A stretch of DNA of 62,282 nucleotides from Syntrophorhabdales bacterium (GCA_035541455.1 DATKNH010000082.1:1-62282); one strand, 5' to 3'. Positions 15,847 through 26,267 are shown, numbered from the stretch's first letter. A program made the numbers and translations. The notes: generated by a model not told the origin, from the sequence alone.

Positions 15847-18800
15847 ATGGCTGCGAAACTAAAAGTTACGATCAATGGTAAAGAATATTCGGCCAATCCC
15901 GGTCAGACTATCCTCGAGGTTGTGAGGGAGCACCAGATCGACGACATCCCCACGCTCTGCTATGACCCTAAGCTCCCCCCTTACGGTTCGTGCTACCTCT
16001 GCGTGGTGGAAGTACAGGGACTCGAGAAGCTCGTTCCATCCTGTGCGAGTCCTGTTTCTGACGGAATGGTGATTCACACAGACAACGCCCGGATCAAGCA
16101 ATCGAGAAAAACCGCACTGGAACTGCTTCTCTCCAATCACTACGCCGACTGCCTTGGTCCCTGCACCCAGACTTGCCCGGCAGGTGTAGACGTCCAGGGC
16201 TACATCGCACTGATCGCGGCAGGAAAATACAGGGAAGCTGTCAAGCTGATCAAGGAGAAGAACCCCCTACCCCTTGTCTGCGGAAGGGTCTGCGTCAGGG
16301 AATGCGAGAACGCGTGCCGGCGTAACTTAGTAGATGAACGGGTGGGCATCGATTACCTGAAGCGGTACGCTTCAGACTTAGACATCGAAGATCCATGGGT
16401 ACCCGTAACACAACCTTCCAGCGGGAGAAAAGTTGCGATTATCGGGGGCGGGCCGGCCGGACTTACTTGCGCCTACTTTCTTGCTCTGAAAGGACATGCG
16501 CCCACAATCTTCGAACAGTCGCCGGCATTGGGCGGCATGCTCCGTTACGGCATCCCCGAGTACCGACTCCCGAAGAAGATGCTCGATAGGGAAATCAAGT
16601 GGATTACGGACCTTGGTGTGGACGTAAAAACCAACACTACCCTCGGCAAGGATGTCACAATCGAGTCCCTCAAGAAAAACGGCTTCGATGCCATCTTCGT
16701 AGCTATAGGTGCGCAGAAGGCCAAGGGTATGGGTCTTGACGGCGAAACAAAAGTTCCCGGCGTGATAGGGGGCGCCGACTTTCTGCGCAGCATGCAGGCA
16801 GCGACAGACGAAGGCAAGCCGAAAGTATTCGGCCGTGTAGTCGTGGTCGGCGGAGGCAACACCGCTATTGACGCTGCGCGCACATCGCTTCGCCTCGGTG
16901 CCGCAAAGGTGACCATCCTCTACCGGAGAACCCAGAAGGAGATGCCTGCCAATGAGATGGAAATCGAGGCTGCCATCGATGAAGGGATCGAGATGGTCTT
17001 TCTCTCAGCGCCAACAGCCATCGTCACAAAAGATGGCCGCTTGCGCGGGCTGCAGTGTATCCGCATGGAGCTGGGTGAACCTGATGCGAGCGGTCGCAGA
17101 AGCCCGGTTCCCATTCAAGGCTCCGAATACCTTCTGGAGTGTGATTTTGTCGTATCGGCAATAGGCCAGGATATTGAACTCGGAACTATCGCCGCCGACG
17201 GTCAGTTGAAGACAACGCGGTCGAAAGCCATTCAAACCAACAAGGCTACATTCGAGACGTCGATACCCGGGGTCTTTGCAGGCGGCGACGCAATCACAGG
17301 ACCGGCTGTGGCCATTGACGCTATAGCACATGGCAGGATGGCTGCCGAGGCAATCGACGGCTACATGCGGGAAGGAAAAGCTAAAACGGAGAGCGCAGGA
17401 TTCGTGAGCCGCAAGGAGAGCTTCGGAGACCTGGCCGAAAGCGATTTTGTGCAGTACCCGAAAATCACCAAAGAAAAGATGCCCGAACTGCCAGTTGCCG
17501 AGCGTATAAGGAATCTGGCGGAGGTTGAGGTCGGTTTTGCTGAGGCACAGGCGTACAACGAGGCGTCCCGCTGCCTTGAGTGCGGCTGCTCCGCCTACTT
17601 CGACTGCGCGTTGAGAAAGTATGCAACCGACTTTGGCGTCGATCTTACCAAGTTCGTAGGAGATGTCAGGAAATACAAAATTGACCGGGATCACCCGTTT
17701 ATAGCGCTCGATCCCAACAAGTGCATCTCCTGCGGCCGATGCGTGAGGACGTGCTCGGAGATACTCAAGATCTCCGCCCTCGGCTTCGTCTATAGAGGGT
17801 TTAAGTCCGTGGTGAAGCCATCCATGGAGAAAAAGCTTCTCCAGACTAACTGCATTTCGTGCGGGAATTGTATCGGCGCCTGCCCCACAGGTGCCATAAC
17901 GGAAAAAGTACCTTTCGCCAAGCCCGGGCCATGGACATCCGAGGAGATCGAATCCGTCTGCTCCTTTTGCTCACTCGGCTGCAACCTCAAATACAAGGTA
18001 TTCCACGATCACCTCTTTTCCATCGCGCCCACAAACGGCGCGTCGCACAACAAAGGCTACCTCTGCCCGAAGGGGAGGTTCGGCTACAGGTACATGCTCG
18101 ACGAATCCCGTCTTCTGAAACCCAAAATCAAGAAGAGAGGTGAATACAAAGAGGTGACGTGGAACGAAGCCCTCGACTATGCCGCAACCAAGGTCAAAGG
18201 GATCATTGAAGCCTACGGTTCAGGATCGGTCGCGGTCCTCGGATCGCCGCGCATGACAAATGAAGAGCTCTATCTCCTGCAGAAAATGGCGCGGGTCGGG
18301 CTCAAGACCAACAACATCGGCAGCTTCAGCAACCTGCTGAATGGAGTCGAGCAGGATGCGCTGGATGACATGTTCGGCATCACTACCTCCACGGCCACGA
18401 CAGATGATCTGGCGGGCGCAGACCTGATCCTGGTAGTGAATGCGGAGCTGTCGGAGGAAAGTCTCGTGGCTGAGCTTAAGATCAAGGCAGCACAGAGGAA
18501 CGGCGCGCAGCTGGTCACGGTCAGTTCTTCGGAGGTGGAGCTCAACAAATTCGCGGATCTCTGGATTGATGCAAAACGCGGCACGGTAACAGCCCTGCTG
18601 CAAGGCATGTCAAACACTGTCATCGGCAAGGGGCTGGCAGACACCGATTACATCAAGAAGAGAACCGAGGGCTTTGACGCATTCAAGGAATCGATTACAA
18701 ATCTGAACACCAGCGGTGTTTCCGAGCTCACAGGTGTGAGCAAAGAAAGAATTACGAAATTGTATGACCTCATAGCAAAGCCCGATCAGAAGATTATTGT

Positions 18801-19623
18801 CGTGTACAATATTGATTCGCTATGGGAGAAGTCGAGTAACGATCTCAGAGCAATAGGCAACTTCCTCTTGCTCACCGGGCGAATCGGCAAGCCGGGCAAC
18901 GGACTCATACTCTTGAGAGAGTATGCCAATTCCCAGGGGCTCTTCGATATGGGAGCAGACCCTCGTTATCTTCCCGGCCATATCCGCCCTGAAAATACAA
19001 AAGGCGTAAAGGATCTATCCTCGTTGTGGGGCGTTGATCTGACTCATATCTTCACACCTACTGACCTCAAAGAACAGCTGGAAGGAGACAGGATCAAGGC
19101 TCTTCTCGTATTCGGGGAAGATCCTCTGGCTGCGGCCCGCAACGTGAGGCTCACTGGCGGCATTGAATTTATGCTCGTACTCGATTATTTCATGACGCCG
19201 ACCGCCATGGAAGCAGACGTGGTGCTTCCCGCGTCGCTACCTATTGAGACCGGCGGCTCTTTCACTGCGTGCGACCGAAGGGTGCAGGAAACCAAGGCGA
19301 TATTTGCGCCACGTAGCGGGATGGAGAGCTGGCAGATAATCACGGGGCTCGCGAACAGGCTGGGCACCCCCTTTAAATACAAATCGGCAAAAGACGTAGC
19401 CTCTGAAATTCGCTCTGCAATTCCTGCCTACGGGGCTACGAAGTCAGGATTATTCTGGGGGCAGCCTATTTTTGAAAAAGGATTCATGACGCCAGACGGG
19501 AAAGCAAAGTTCAGCATTCTTAAGATAGATCTTTCCCCGTGCAGTGTCGAAAAGAAACAGTATGTCTCGTCAGAAAACTACTTCCGGACGAACGTCAAGG
19601 GCAGGCTGACGAGCCAAGCCTAA
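15847..19623 (+). CDS. Ferredoxin-GltD-molybdopterin oxidoreductase-like fusion (NuoG/SfrAB-like)
   Basis: This 1258-residue protein joins three units. (1) An N-terminal [2Fe-2S] ferredoxin (Cys38, 49, 52, 66). (2) A GltD-like NAD(P)H:FAD unit: cysteine-rich segment near 98-165, FAD site GGGPAGL near 199, NAD(P) site VVVGGGNTAID near 333, and GVFAGGDA near 474. (3) An FdhA/NuoG-like part: [4Fe-4S] motifs near 626 and 669, CSFCSLGCN near 705, then a molybdopterin-oxidoreductase domain to the end. The latter aligns with formate dehydrogenase at TNEELYLLQKMARVGLKTNN, but the Cys/Sec and His become Leu and Asn (NLLNGV). Formate chemistry is therefore unlikely. From memory, separate GltD-like and FdhA-like chains form SfrAB of Geobacter. 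Confidence 0.85.
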   Translation: MAAKLKVTINGKEYSANPGQTILEVVREHQIDDIPTLCYDPKLPPYGSCYLCVVEVQGLEKLVPSCASPVSDGMVIHTDNARIKQSRKTALELLLSNHYADCLGPCTQTCPAGVDVQGYIALIAAGKYREAVKLIKEKNPLPLVCGRVCVRECENACRRNLVDERVGIDYLKRYASDLDIEDPWVPVTQPSSGRKVAIIGGGPAGLTCAYFLALKGHAPTIFEQSPALGGMLRYGIPEYRLPKKMLDREIKWITDLGVDVKTNTTLGKDVTIESLKKNGFDAIFVAIGAQKAKGMGLDGETKVPGVIGGADFLRSMQAATDEGKPKVFGRVVVVGGGNTAIDAARTSLRLGAAKVTILYRRTQKEMPANEMEIEAAIDEGIEMVFLSAPTAIVTKDGRLRGLQCIRMELGEPDASGRRSPVPIQGSEYLLECDFVVSAIGQDIELGTIAADGQLKTTRSKAIQTNKATFETSIPGVFAGGDAITGPAVAIDAIAHGRMAAEAIDGYMREGKAKTESAGFVSRKESFGDLAESDFVQYPKITKEKMPELPVAERIRNLAEVEVGFAEAQAYNEASRCLECGCSAYFDCALRKYATDFGVDLTKFVGDVRKYKIDRDHPFIALDPNKCISCGRCVRTCSEILKISALGFVYRGFKSVVKPSMEKKLLQTNCISCGNCIGACPTGAITEKVPFAKPGPWTSEEIESVCSFCSLGCNLKYKVFHDHLFSIAPTNGASHNKGYLCPKGRFGYRYMLDESRLLKPKIKKRGEYKEVTWNEALDYAATKVKGIIEAYGSGSVAVLGSPRMTNEELYLLQKMARVGLKTNNIGSFSNLLNGVEQDALDDMFGITTSTATTDDLAGADLILVVNAELSEESLVAELKIKAAQRNGAQLVTVSSSEVELNKFADLWIDAKRGTVTALLQGMSNTVIGKGLADTDYIKKRTEGFDAFKESITNLNTSGVSELTGVSKERITKLYDLIAKPDQKIIVVYNIDSLWEKSSNDLRAIGNFLLLTGRIGKPGNGLILLREYANSQGLFDMGADPRYLPGHIRPENTKGVKDLSSLWGVDLTHIFTPTDLKEQLEGDRIKALLVFGEDPLAAARNVRLTGGIEFMLVLDYFMTPTAMEADVVLPASLPIETGGSFTACDRRVQETKAIFAPRSGMESWQIITGLANRLGTPFKYKSAKDVASEIRSAIPAYGATKSGLFWGQPIFEKGFMTPDGKAKFSILKIDLSPCSVEKKQYVSSENYFRTNVKGRLTSQA

Positions 19624-19675
19624 AGCCGGGAAGTAGGCTTGTGGCTTTATTCACAAAATGGTATAGTGTAGCCGC

Positions 19676-21748
19676 ATGCAGATGAGGGCGCGAAAAGAGG
19701 GCAGAGTCGTGAAGGCTACCCGAAGCCTTGAAGAAATCAACTACGATCTGCAGAAACGCGTCCAGGAGCTCGAGTGTCTCTACCGCATAAGCCCCGAGCT
19801 CGAATCTAACGCCGATCTCAAAGACAGACTCACCAATTCTATTGGGTACCTCCTAAAGGGCCTCCAGTATCCCGAAATCGCCAAAGCATCGATCTGGCTG
19901 GATGGTATCGAGTACTCAGCAGACGGCCCATCCACGTGCCAGGATAGCGTTAACGTTTTCTCATCCGACATCCTCGTTGAGGGAAAGGATAGAGGGAGAG
20001 TCGAAGTCTGCTACACAAAAAACGCCGATTTTCTTCCCGAGGAAAAAAAACTGATCAATGAGGTAAGCAGGAAGATTTCGAAATGGATTGAGAGAGAAGA
20101 ACTGCACTCCGAACTCCAAAAATATGTGCGCAGACTCGAGGAGTTGGTCGAGGAAAAGACGAGTGAGTTGGAGAAGTCCAAGAAGCGATATAAGGATCTT
20201 TTTGAGGACGCTCCTGTCCCTATGCTCTTTTCAAGATTCAACGGGGATATCATAAAGGCCAACAGAGCCTTCTACCAGTTGTTTGATTACCCCGAAGACG
20301 GCTCTGTCCATCTCAATTTCGTCAAGGATAAGCTGTACGAAGACATGGAGGCCAGGAAAACCATTTACAAGAAGCTCATGGAACAGGGCAGAGTCGACAA
20401 CTTCGAACTCGCGCTGCTCGATCGTAACGGGGCGCCCATTCCTGTCGCAGGCTCTTACATTTTTATCGACATCGACGGCGAGCGCTGCGTGGAATCTGTC
20501 TATAAAGACCTTAGACTGCGTAAGGAGCTGGAACAAAAGCTCATTGAGCAGAACGAAAATCTGGAGAATATGGTACGGACACGGACCCTTGACCTCGAAA
20601 ATCAGAAGGACCTCCTGATCAGAAAGAACCATGAGCTGATGACGCTTACTGAAAAACTGAGGGAGAGCAAGAGCAGAGTCCAGATTCTCTTCAATGCCAT
20701 CACGGACGCGGTGACGGTTATCGATCACGACCTGAATATCCTGATGTCGAACCAGAAAAACATCGGGAACAAGGGAAAATGCTACAAGAAAGTCTTTAAC
20801 AGGGAACAGCCATGCGACGATTGCCTTGTGGCACGGGTTTTTGAACAGAAAACCTCTGTCCGGCAGGAAAAAGAGATAGACGACGGACACTATCTGTTAC
20901 AGGCATACCCGATTCTCGACGCAAAAGGCAATGTTGAGGCAGCGCTTGAGATTTCCCGTGTGATCACAAAAGAGAAGAACCTTGAGCGGCAGCTTCTGCA
21001 GGCCGACAAACTCGCATCCCTGGGGCAGCTCGTTTCAGGCATCGGCCACGAGATCAACAACCCCAACACCTTCATCCGCGGCAACCTCTACATCATTCAG
21101 GAAGCGATGAACGACATTTTTCCTATCCTGGACCAGTACCATAAATCGAACCCGGACGCCAGGATAGCTCGCCTGGATTATGACATTTTCCGACAAAGCG
21201 TGCCTGTTCTCATTGAAGATATGGTGCAGGGCGCCAATCGTATCAAGGGTATTGTGGACGGTCTGCGGAAATTCGCAAAAAAAGATGAGGGCCTCCTCAA
21301 TGAAACAGTTAATATCAATACCATCACCGAAGCGTGCCTGCGGCTTGCCGACAACCAGATTCGGAGAACAGCCGATGTGAAAGTCAGCCTGGACCCGGGC
21401 CTGCCTTCGATCACGGGGAACTCTCAAAAGTTACAGCAGGTCATTGTCAACATACTGATCAACGCCTCCCAGGCCATCGACAAGCAACGCGGCACGATTC
21501 ACGTCATGTCCCAGTCTACGGACAAAGAAGTGGTGCTCAAAGTAAAGGACGACGGCAAGGGAATGGATGACCGCATCTTGAGACAGATTTTTGACCCCTT
21601 CTTCACCACAAAGCGTCACCAAGGCGGAACAGGGCTCGGTTTATCGATTGCGTATGGAATCATCAAGGAGCATCAGGGCCGCATAGAGGTGGAAAGCAAA
21701 GCAGGCATGGGAACAACCTTCAGCATCTACATCCCCAGAAACATCTGA
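19676..21748 (+). CDS. PAS-domain sensor histidine kinase (NtrB-like)
   Basis: A soluble sensor kinase of about 690 residues with no membrane segments. An N-terminal GAF-like region (about 20-150) is followed by a coiled coil, a PAS domain (about 180-300), a second coiled coil and a PAS domain with a cysteine motif (CYKKVFNREQPCDDC) that could bind metal or sense redox. The kinase core has H-box His458 (GQLVSGIGHEINNP), N-box VNILINASQAID, G1 DDGKGMD and G2 GGTGLGLSIAYGI. It most likely phosphorylates the NtrC-type regulator 8 bp downstream. The start is uncertain (ATG 19676, ATG 19682 or GTG 19709). Confidence 0.9.
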   Translation: MQMRARKEGRVVKATRSLEEINYDLQKRVQELECLYRISPELESNADLKDRLTNSIGYLLKGLQYPEIAKASIWLDGIEYSADGPSTCQDSVNVFSSDILVEGKDRGRVEVCYTKNADFLPEEKKLINEVSRKISKWIEREELHSELQKYVRRLEELVEEKTSELEKSKKRYKDLFEDAPVPMLFSRFNGDIIKANRAFYQLFDYPEDGSVHLNFVKDKLYEDMEARKTIYKKLMEQGRVDNFELALLDRNGAPIPVAGSYIFIDIDGERCVESVYKDLRLRKELEQKLIEQNENLENMVRTRTLDLENQKDLLIRKNHELMTLTEKLRESKSRVQILFNAITDAVTVIDHDLNILMSNQKNIGNKGKCYKKVFNREQPCDDCLVARVFEQKTSVRQEKEIDDGHYLLQAYPILDAKGNVEAALEISRVITKEKNLERQLLQADKLASLGQLVSGIGHEINNPNTFIRGNLYIIQEAMNDIFPILDQYHKSNPDARIARLDYDIFRQSVPVLIEDMVQGANRIKGIVDGLRKFAKKDEGLLNETVNINTITEACLRLADNQIRRTADVKVSLDPGLPSITGNSQKLQQVIVNILINASQAIDKQRGTIHVMSQSTDKEVVLKVKDDGKGMDDRILRQIFDPFFTTKRHQGGTGLGLSIAYGIIKEHQGRIEVESKAGMGTTFSIYIPRNI

Positions 21749-21755
21749 GGCGAGC

Positions 21756-23120
21756 GTGAACAAGATTCTCGTTATCGACGACGATCAGGCCGTTCTCAAC
21801 TACCTGAATATTTTCCTGCTGCAGACAGGCTCTTTCGATGTCACAACACTCGCAAACAGCACCAGGGCTTACGACCTGCTCAAGTCCAACCGCTATGATC
21901 TCCTGCTTCTGGATATGGACATGCCCGATGTCACCGGGATCGATATCCTCAAGAATGTCCAGGAAAATAATATCGACGTTGAAACAATCGTGTTGACAGG
22001 TGTCGAAGATATCGAGCTCGCGGTCTCGGCCATGAAGCTCGGGGCCCACGAGTACCTTGTAAAGCCGGTTGATAACGACCGGCTGCTCTCGCTCATCAAC
22101 AGCGTGCTGGAGAAAAGAAAAAGCCACAAGATCATCGACCAGGAAGTCACGGTTTCCGCCGATCTCAAATTTAAGGATGCCTTCAAGGACATCGTGACGC
22201 AGGATGAGAAACTGAACAAGATTTTCTCCATCGTTGAAAAGATGGCCCAGACGGACAGCAGCATTCTGATCTGGGGTGAAAGCGGCACCGGCAAAGAGCT
22301 GATAGCAAGAGCTGTCCATAAAATCAGCAAGAGAAGCAAGAACGGCTTCGTGGCGGTGAATGCCGGTACGTTTGCAAACGAACTCTTTGCTTCTGAGTTT
22401 TTCGGCCACAGCCAGGGCGCATTTACCGGCGCAAATTCAAACAAGAGAGGATTTCTGGAAGAGGCCGACAGGGGAACGCTCTTTCTGGACGAGATCGGAG
22501 AACTGGGTCTCCCCATACAGGTGAAGTTGCTCAGGGTCTTGCAGGAAGGCGAATTTTTCCGCCTCGGCTCCACAAAGAATCTGAAGGTGGATGTCAGAAT
22601 TATCGCCGCCACCAACAAGAATCTGCACGAAGAGATAAAAAAGGGGAATTTCAGAAAAGACCTTTTTTACCGCCTCAACATGAATTCGGTCTATCTGCCG
22701 CCGCTGAGGGAAAGAAAAGGTGACATTCCTCTTTTGTGCATGCATTTTCTGAAGAAGTTCTGCCTGTTGAACGATAAGAAAATAGATAAGATCACCGACC
22801 CTGCCATGCGGCTTCTTGCCAATTACGATTATCCCGGAAACGTCCGGGAACTGATGAACATCATCAACAGCGCGGTTATTGTTGAATCGACGAATGAGAT
22901 CAGAAAGAAATCGCTCCCCCACTACTTCCTCGAGGATTCGTCGGTGCTTTCCGACGCAGGTCCCATGGAAATGCCGCTCAAGACATTGGAGGATGTGGAG
23001 AAAAATCACATCAAGAAAATTTTGAGCTATACAAGCGGCAACAAAACAAAAGCGTCGCAGATTCTTGGCATATCAAGAGTCAACCTCATCGCGAAGGCAA
23101 AGAAGTACAAACTCGATTAA
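21756..23120 (+). CDS. NtrC-family sigma-54-dependent response regulator
   Basis: A 454-residue activator with the full NtrC layout. Receiver: acidic cluster at 8-10, phospho-acceptor Asp53 (LLLLDMDMPDVTG), Lys in LVKPVD. AAA+ domain: Walker A GESGTGKE, the sigma-54-contacting GAFTGA loop near 222-227, and Walker B GTLFLDEIGEL. C-terminal Fis-type helix-turn-helix: NKTKASQILGISRVNLIAK. It starts at GTG 21756 after GAGGCGAG and is surely co-transcribed with the kinase. The -24/-12 promoter at 11981 heads the same gene string, so this protein probably activates its own operon through the TGTAAA cluster; that link is inference. Confidence 0.93.
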   Translation: MNKILVIDDDQAVLNYLNIFLLQTGSFDVTTLANSTRAYDLLKSNRYDLLLLDMDMPDVTGIDILKNVQENNIDVETIVLTGVEDIELAVSAMKLGAHEYLVKPVDNDRLLSLINSVLEKRKSHKIIDQEVTVSADLKFKDAFKDIVTQDEKLNKIFSIVEKMAQTDSSILIWGESGTGKELIARAVHKISKRSKNGFVAVNAGTFANELFASEFFGHSQGAFTGANSNKRGFLEEADRGTLFLDEIGELGLPIQVKLLRVLQEGEFFRLGSTKNLKVDVRIIAATNKNLHEEIKKGNFRKDLFYRLNMNSVYLPPLRERKGDIPLLCMHFLKKFCLLNDKKIDKITDPAMRLLANYDYPGNVRELMNIINSAVIVESTNEIRKKSLPHYFLEDSSVLSDAGPMEMPLKTLEDVEKNHIKKILSYTSGNKTKASQILGISRVNLIAKAKKYKLD

Positions 23121-23284
23121 CCTCAAAATCTTCTCGACCGCACGCAGCAGAGCCCGTACACTAGGTGGCATCCTTGGCCTGCGCGCATACACAATTGCGG
23201 GCCCGCGCAGTGTTGCACTTTCCCTCATTGCCCGATGACATAGATTTCGAGAGTGATTACATTTCTGCAGAGGCAGTCTGCGAC

Positions 23285-26218
23285 ATGTCCAAACTCTCAC
23301 GCCGTCAGTTTCTTAAAGCAGCTTGCGTCGCAGGAACAAGCGCGCTCGTCGTCGGCTGCACTGACATGACGACAAGGCTGATCCCCTACGTGACTGCACC
23401 TGAAGACATTGTTCCGGGAGAGGCCACGTGGTACGCGACCACGTGCCGCGAATGTCCTGCGGGCTGCGGCTTACTGGCGAAGAATCGTGATGGCCACATC
23501 ATCAAAGTAGAAGGCAACCCCGCTCATCCGGTGAACACGGGCAAAGTATGTCCGCGCGGGCAGGCCTCTGTCCAGGGCATATATAATCCGGATCGCTATC
23601 CTCAACCCTTCACCAGAAACTCGCGCAACAAACTGACGCGTGCTTCGTGGAAAGATGCGGAGCAGATTCTCGTGCAAAAACTCATCCAGTTGAAACAGGC
23701 AAATAAGAAAGGTCGGATTGTTTTTCTTACCGGCCTTGTGACAGGAAGCCGAAAAGAACTGATCGGGCGATGGTCTTCGGCACTTGGCGGCGAGCACCTG
23801 ATGTATGAGCCCATCGCCTACGAAGTGCTGCGTAAAGCAAATCAGGTTGTATTCGCTAAACCTCTCATCCCGACCTATCGTATTGATCAGGCCGATTTCC
23901 TCCTCTCCTTCGGCGCCAATTTTCTCGAATACTGGATCTCAAATGTGCAGTTCACCCGTCAATTCGCCCAGTTCCATGAACCAAAGCCCGGCGGCGTCAA
24001 AAATATCTTCGTGTACGTAGGTCCTCGTCTTTCAATGACAGCGGCGAACGCCGACCACTGGCTTGGCGTGCCAGCAGGCACGGAATCTCTCGTGGCGCGA
24101 GCACTGCTCGGCATGGCCGCAAAACATGCACGGACTGGGCCAGGTCAGGAGATAACGCCTGATCTTCTTCAGACGCACACAGGAGTGAGTCCCGAGCGGC
24201 TCAGATTCATAGCGAATGAGCTGAGCAAAGCAAAGAATCCGCTCATTCTTTCGGAAGGTGCAACTTTCCAGGACCCGAACGCGTTCCAGACAGCAGTGGC
24301 TGCCAATATGCTGCAGTCGAACTCACCGTCACGAACCACTATTGATTGGGGAGATCCCGTCTCGCTCAGTGACGTGCTCTATGCAGCGCAAATGAAGGAG
24401 CTTACCGACAGGATGGCAAGCGGCGAAATAGACGTTCTCGCCATCGATAGCGCGAACCCGATCTTCCATCTGCCTGCATCGTGGGGCTTTGAGAAGGCGC
24501 TTCAACGCGTCCCGCTCATCGTCTCTTTTTCCTCCTATCCGGATGAGACAAGTTCTTTTGCACATATCATCATGCCGACCCACACCTTCCTCGAAAGCTG
24601 GGGTAATTACAGTCCGCGTTCCAGCGTGAATGGCGTGCTGCAGCCGGTGATGGGCCCGATGTTTGCGACCAGGTCCCTTGAGGACATTCTCCTGTCAACA
24701 GGCAAACAGTTTTCGGGTAATGAAGCATTTCCGGAAAAAGACGCGTATGATCTGGTCCGGAAGTTCTGGAGCAAAGGCGGGAAGGGACAGGCAGCTGCCG
24801 ATACTGACACCTTGTGGGAAGAGTACGTGCAGCGAGGAGGAGTATGGACAACCAGTAAGGATGAGTCCTCCGGTGCTCAAGCTGCAGCAGCCGGCCGCGG
24901 CGCAGCCGAATTCCGATTCTCTGCACTCCCTGAAATGCCTGCCGAAGGCTCTTTGAAAACGTGCGCTTTCATCACGTATCCGACAACCCAGTTCTTCGAT
25001 GGCAGAATGGCCAACCGGCCGTTTTTGGAAGAAATGCCCGACCCTATGACAATGGTACCCTGGGAAGGGTGGCTCGAAGCCAGTCCGCGTACAGCCGAGT
25101 TGCTCGGCGTGAAGCAAGGCGATATGCTCACGGTGCAATCGAGCAATGGCACGCTTGACGGTCCTGTATATATCTATCCCGGGCTTGTCGATTACGCTGT
25201 CGCCATGCCTTTCGGCCGCGGGCACAGCGATTCGTTCGGCCGATATGTTGCCGACGATAAGATCGGCAACCCTTTGCGGTTGATCTCCTCTCAAACTGAT
25301 GCTGCCGGCGGCCTGGTCTGGTCCATAGCTCCGGTTAGCCTGAAGAAGAAAGGCGGATTCATCGGCCTCGCCCGCGCTGACGGCAGCGGCTATCAGCACC
25401 AAAGGCGTCTCGCACGTGACATTTCATTGAATGAATTCAGAAATTCCACAGGCGAGAAGCCTGATATTGTGATGCCCCTTCCTGAAGGGTGGCGTGAAGA
25501 TGTTGATTTTTATCCGAAGCATCATCATGGCGACTACCGCTGGGGTATGGCAGTAGATCTGGACCGCTGCATCGGGTGCCAGGCATGTGTCGTCGCCTGC
25601 TATGCTGAGAACAATGTGGGGATTGTCGGCAAGAAGAATTTTCTCAAAGGGCGTGAGATGTCATGGATCCACATCGAGCGCTACTTTGAGCAGGATCAGC
25701 CCTTGGTGCGCTTCCTTCCGGTGCTCTGTCAGCACTGCGATGAGGCGCCCTGCGAATCGGTCTGCCCTGTGTTCGCTCCCAACCACAGCGAGGAGGGAAT
25801 CAACAATCAGGTGTATAACCGCTGCCTCGGAACACGGTTCTGTAACCAGAACTGCCCGTGGAAGGTGAGAAGGTTCAACTGGTTTACCTTTCATCATGAT
25901 AAGCCTCTCAACTGGCAGCTTAATCCGGATGTGACAGTGCGGGAAAAAGGTGTGATGGAAAAGTGTTCCTTCTGTATCCAGCGGATCTCTGACGCGCGAA
26001 CAAAAGCCATCAGCGAGCACCGTCTCATTCGCGATCTTGAATTTCAGCCGGCCTGCGCGCAGACGTGCCCTGCTGACGTTCTCGTATTCGGCAACCTGAA
26101 AGATCCGAATAGCCGCGTATCACAGTTGATCAGGCAGGCACGTACTTACCAACTGCTGGGCGGCCTCAACACGAAACCGGCAGTCTTTTATTTAAAGAAA
26201 ATTATCCACCAGGTTTAA
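23285..26218 (+). CDS. actB: Alternative complex III subunit ActB (molybdopterin-like + ferredoxin fusion)
   Basis: A 977-residue exported iron-sulfur protein. The Tat leader has SRRQFLK followed by CVAGTSALVVGC. The N-terminal two-thirds is molybdopterin-oxidoreductase-like with one [4Fe-4S] motif (CRECPAGC...CPRGQ). ActB proteins are known to lack the molybdenum cofactor. The C-terminal part has ferredoxin motifs CIGCQACVVAC, CQHCDEAPCESVCP, CNQNCPWK, CSFCIQRI and CAQTCPADV. This fused form is the hallmark of ActB. It relays electrons from quinol in ActC to cytochromes. The ATG at 23285 begins the Tat leader; a longer frame to 23165 lacks support. A GCGGGCCCGC palindrome at 23197-23206 lies in the 164-bp leader. 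Confidence 0.9.
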   Translation: MSKLSRRQFLKAACVAGTSALVVGCTDMTTRLIPYVTAPEDIVPGEATWYATTCRECPAGCGLLAKNRDGHIIKVEGNPAHPVNTGKVCPRGQASVQGIYNPDRYPQPFTRNSRNKLTRASWKDAEQILVQKLIQLKQANKKGRIVFLTGLVTGSRKELIGRWSSALGGEHLMYEPIAYEVLRKANQVVFAKPLIPTYRIDQADFLLSFGANFLEYWISNVQFTRQFAQFHEPKPGGVKNIFVYVGPRLSMTAANADHWLGVPAGTESLVARALLGMAAKHARTGPGQEITPDLLQTHTGVSPERLRFIANELSKAKNPLILSEGATFQDPNAFQTAVAANMLQSNSPSRTTIDWGDPVSLSDVLYAAQMKELTDRMASGEIDVLAIDSANPIFHLPASWGFEKALQRVPLIVSFSSYPDETSSFAHIIMPTHTFLESWGNYSPRSSVNGVLQPVMGPMFATRSLEDILLSTGKQFSGNEAFPEKDAYDLVRKFWSKGGKGQAAADTDTLWEEYVQRGGVWTTSKDESSGAQAAAAGRGAAEFRFSALPEMPAEGSLKTCAFITYPTTQFFDGRMANRPFLEEMPDPMTMVPWEGWLEASPRTAELLGVKQGDMLTVQSSNGTLDGPVYIYPGLVDYAVAMPFGRGHSDSFGRYVADDKIGNPLRLISSQTDAAGGLVWSIAPVSLKKKGGFIGLARADGSGYQHQRRLARDISLNEFRNSTGEKPDIVMPLPEGWREDVDFYPKHHHGDYRWGMAVDLDRCIGCQACVVACYAENNVGIVGKKNFLKGREMSWIHIERYFEQDQPLVRFLPVLCQHCDEAPCESVCPVFAPNHSEEGINNQVYNRCLGTRFCNQNCPWKVRRFNWFTFHHDKPLNWQLNPDVTVREKGVMEKCSFCIQRISDARTKAISEHRLIRDLEFQPACAQTCPADVLVFGNLKDPNSRVSQLIRQARTYQLLGGLNTKPAVFYLKKIIHQV

Positions 26219-26267
26219 AGAAAATGTTTAAGGTACAGCGTACCGCCACCCTTTTTTTCACGTCCGA

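Noticed and set aside
15847-19623. Formate dehydrogenase alpha subunit annotation
   Set aside because: The residues aligned with the Mo-ligand Cys/Sec and its neighbour His are Leu and Asn, so formate dehydrogenase activity is not supported despite domain similarity.
20231-20890. 219-codon minus-strand frame opposite the sensor kinase
   Set aside because: Shadow of the PAS region; no family resemblance.
23166-23182. Possible second sigma-54 promoter before actB (TGGCATCC...TGC)
   Set aside because: The distance between GG and GC is 2 bp too long, and this spacing is strict for sigma-54.
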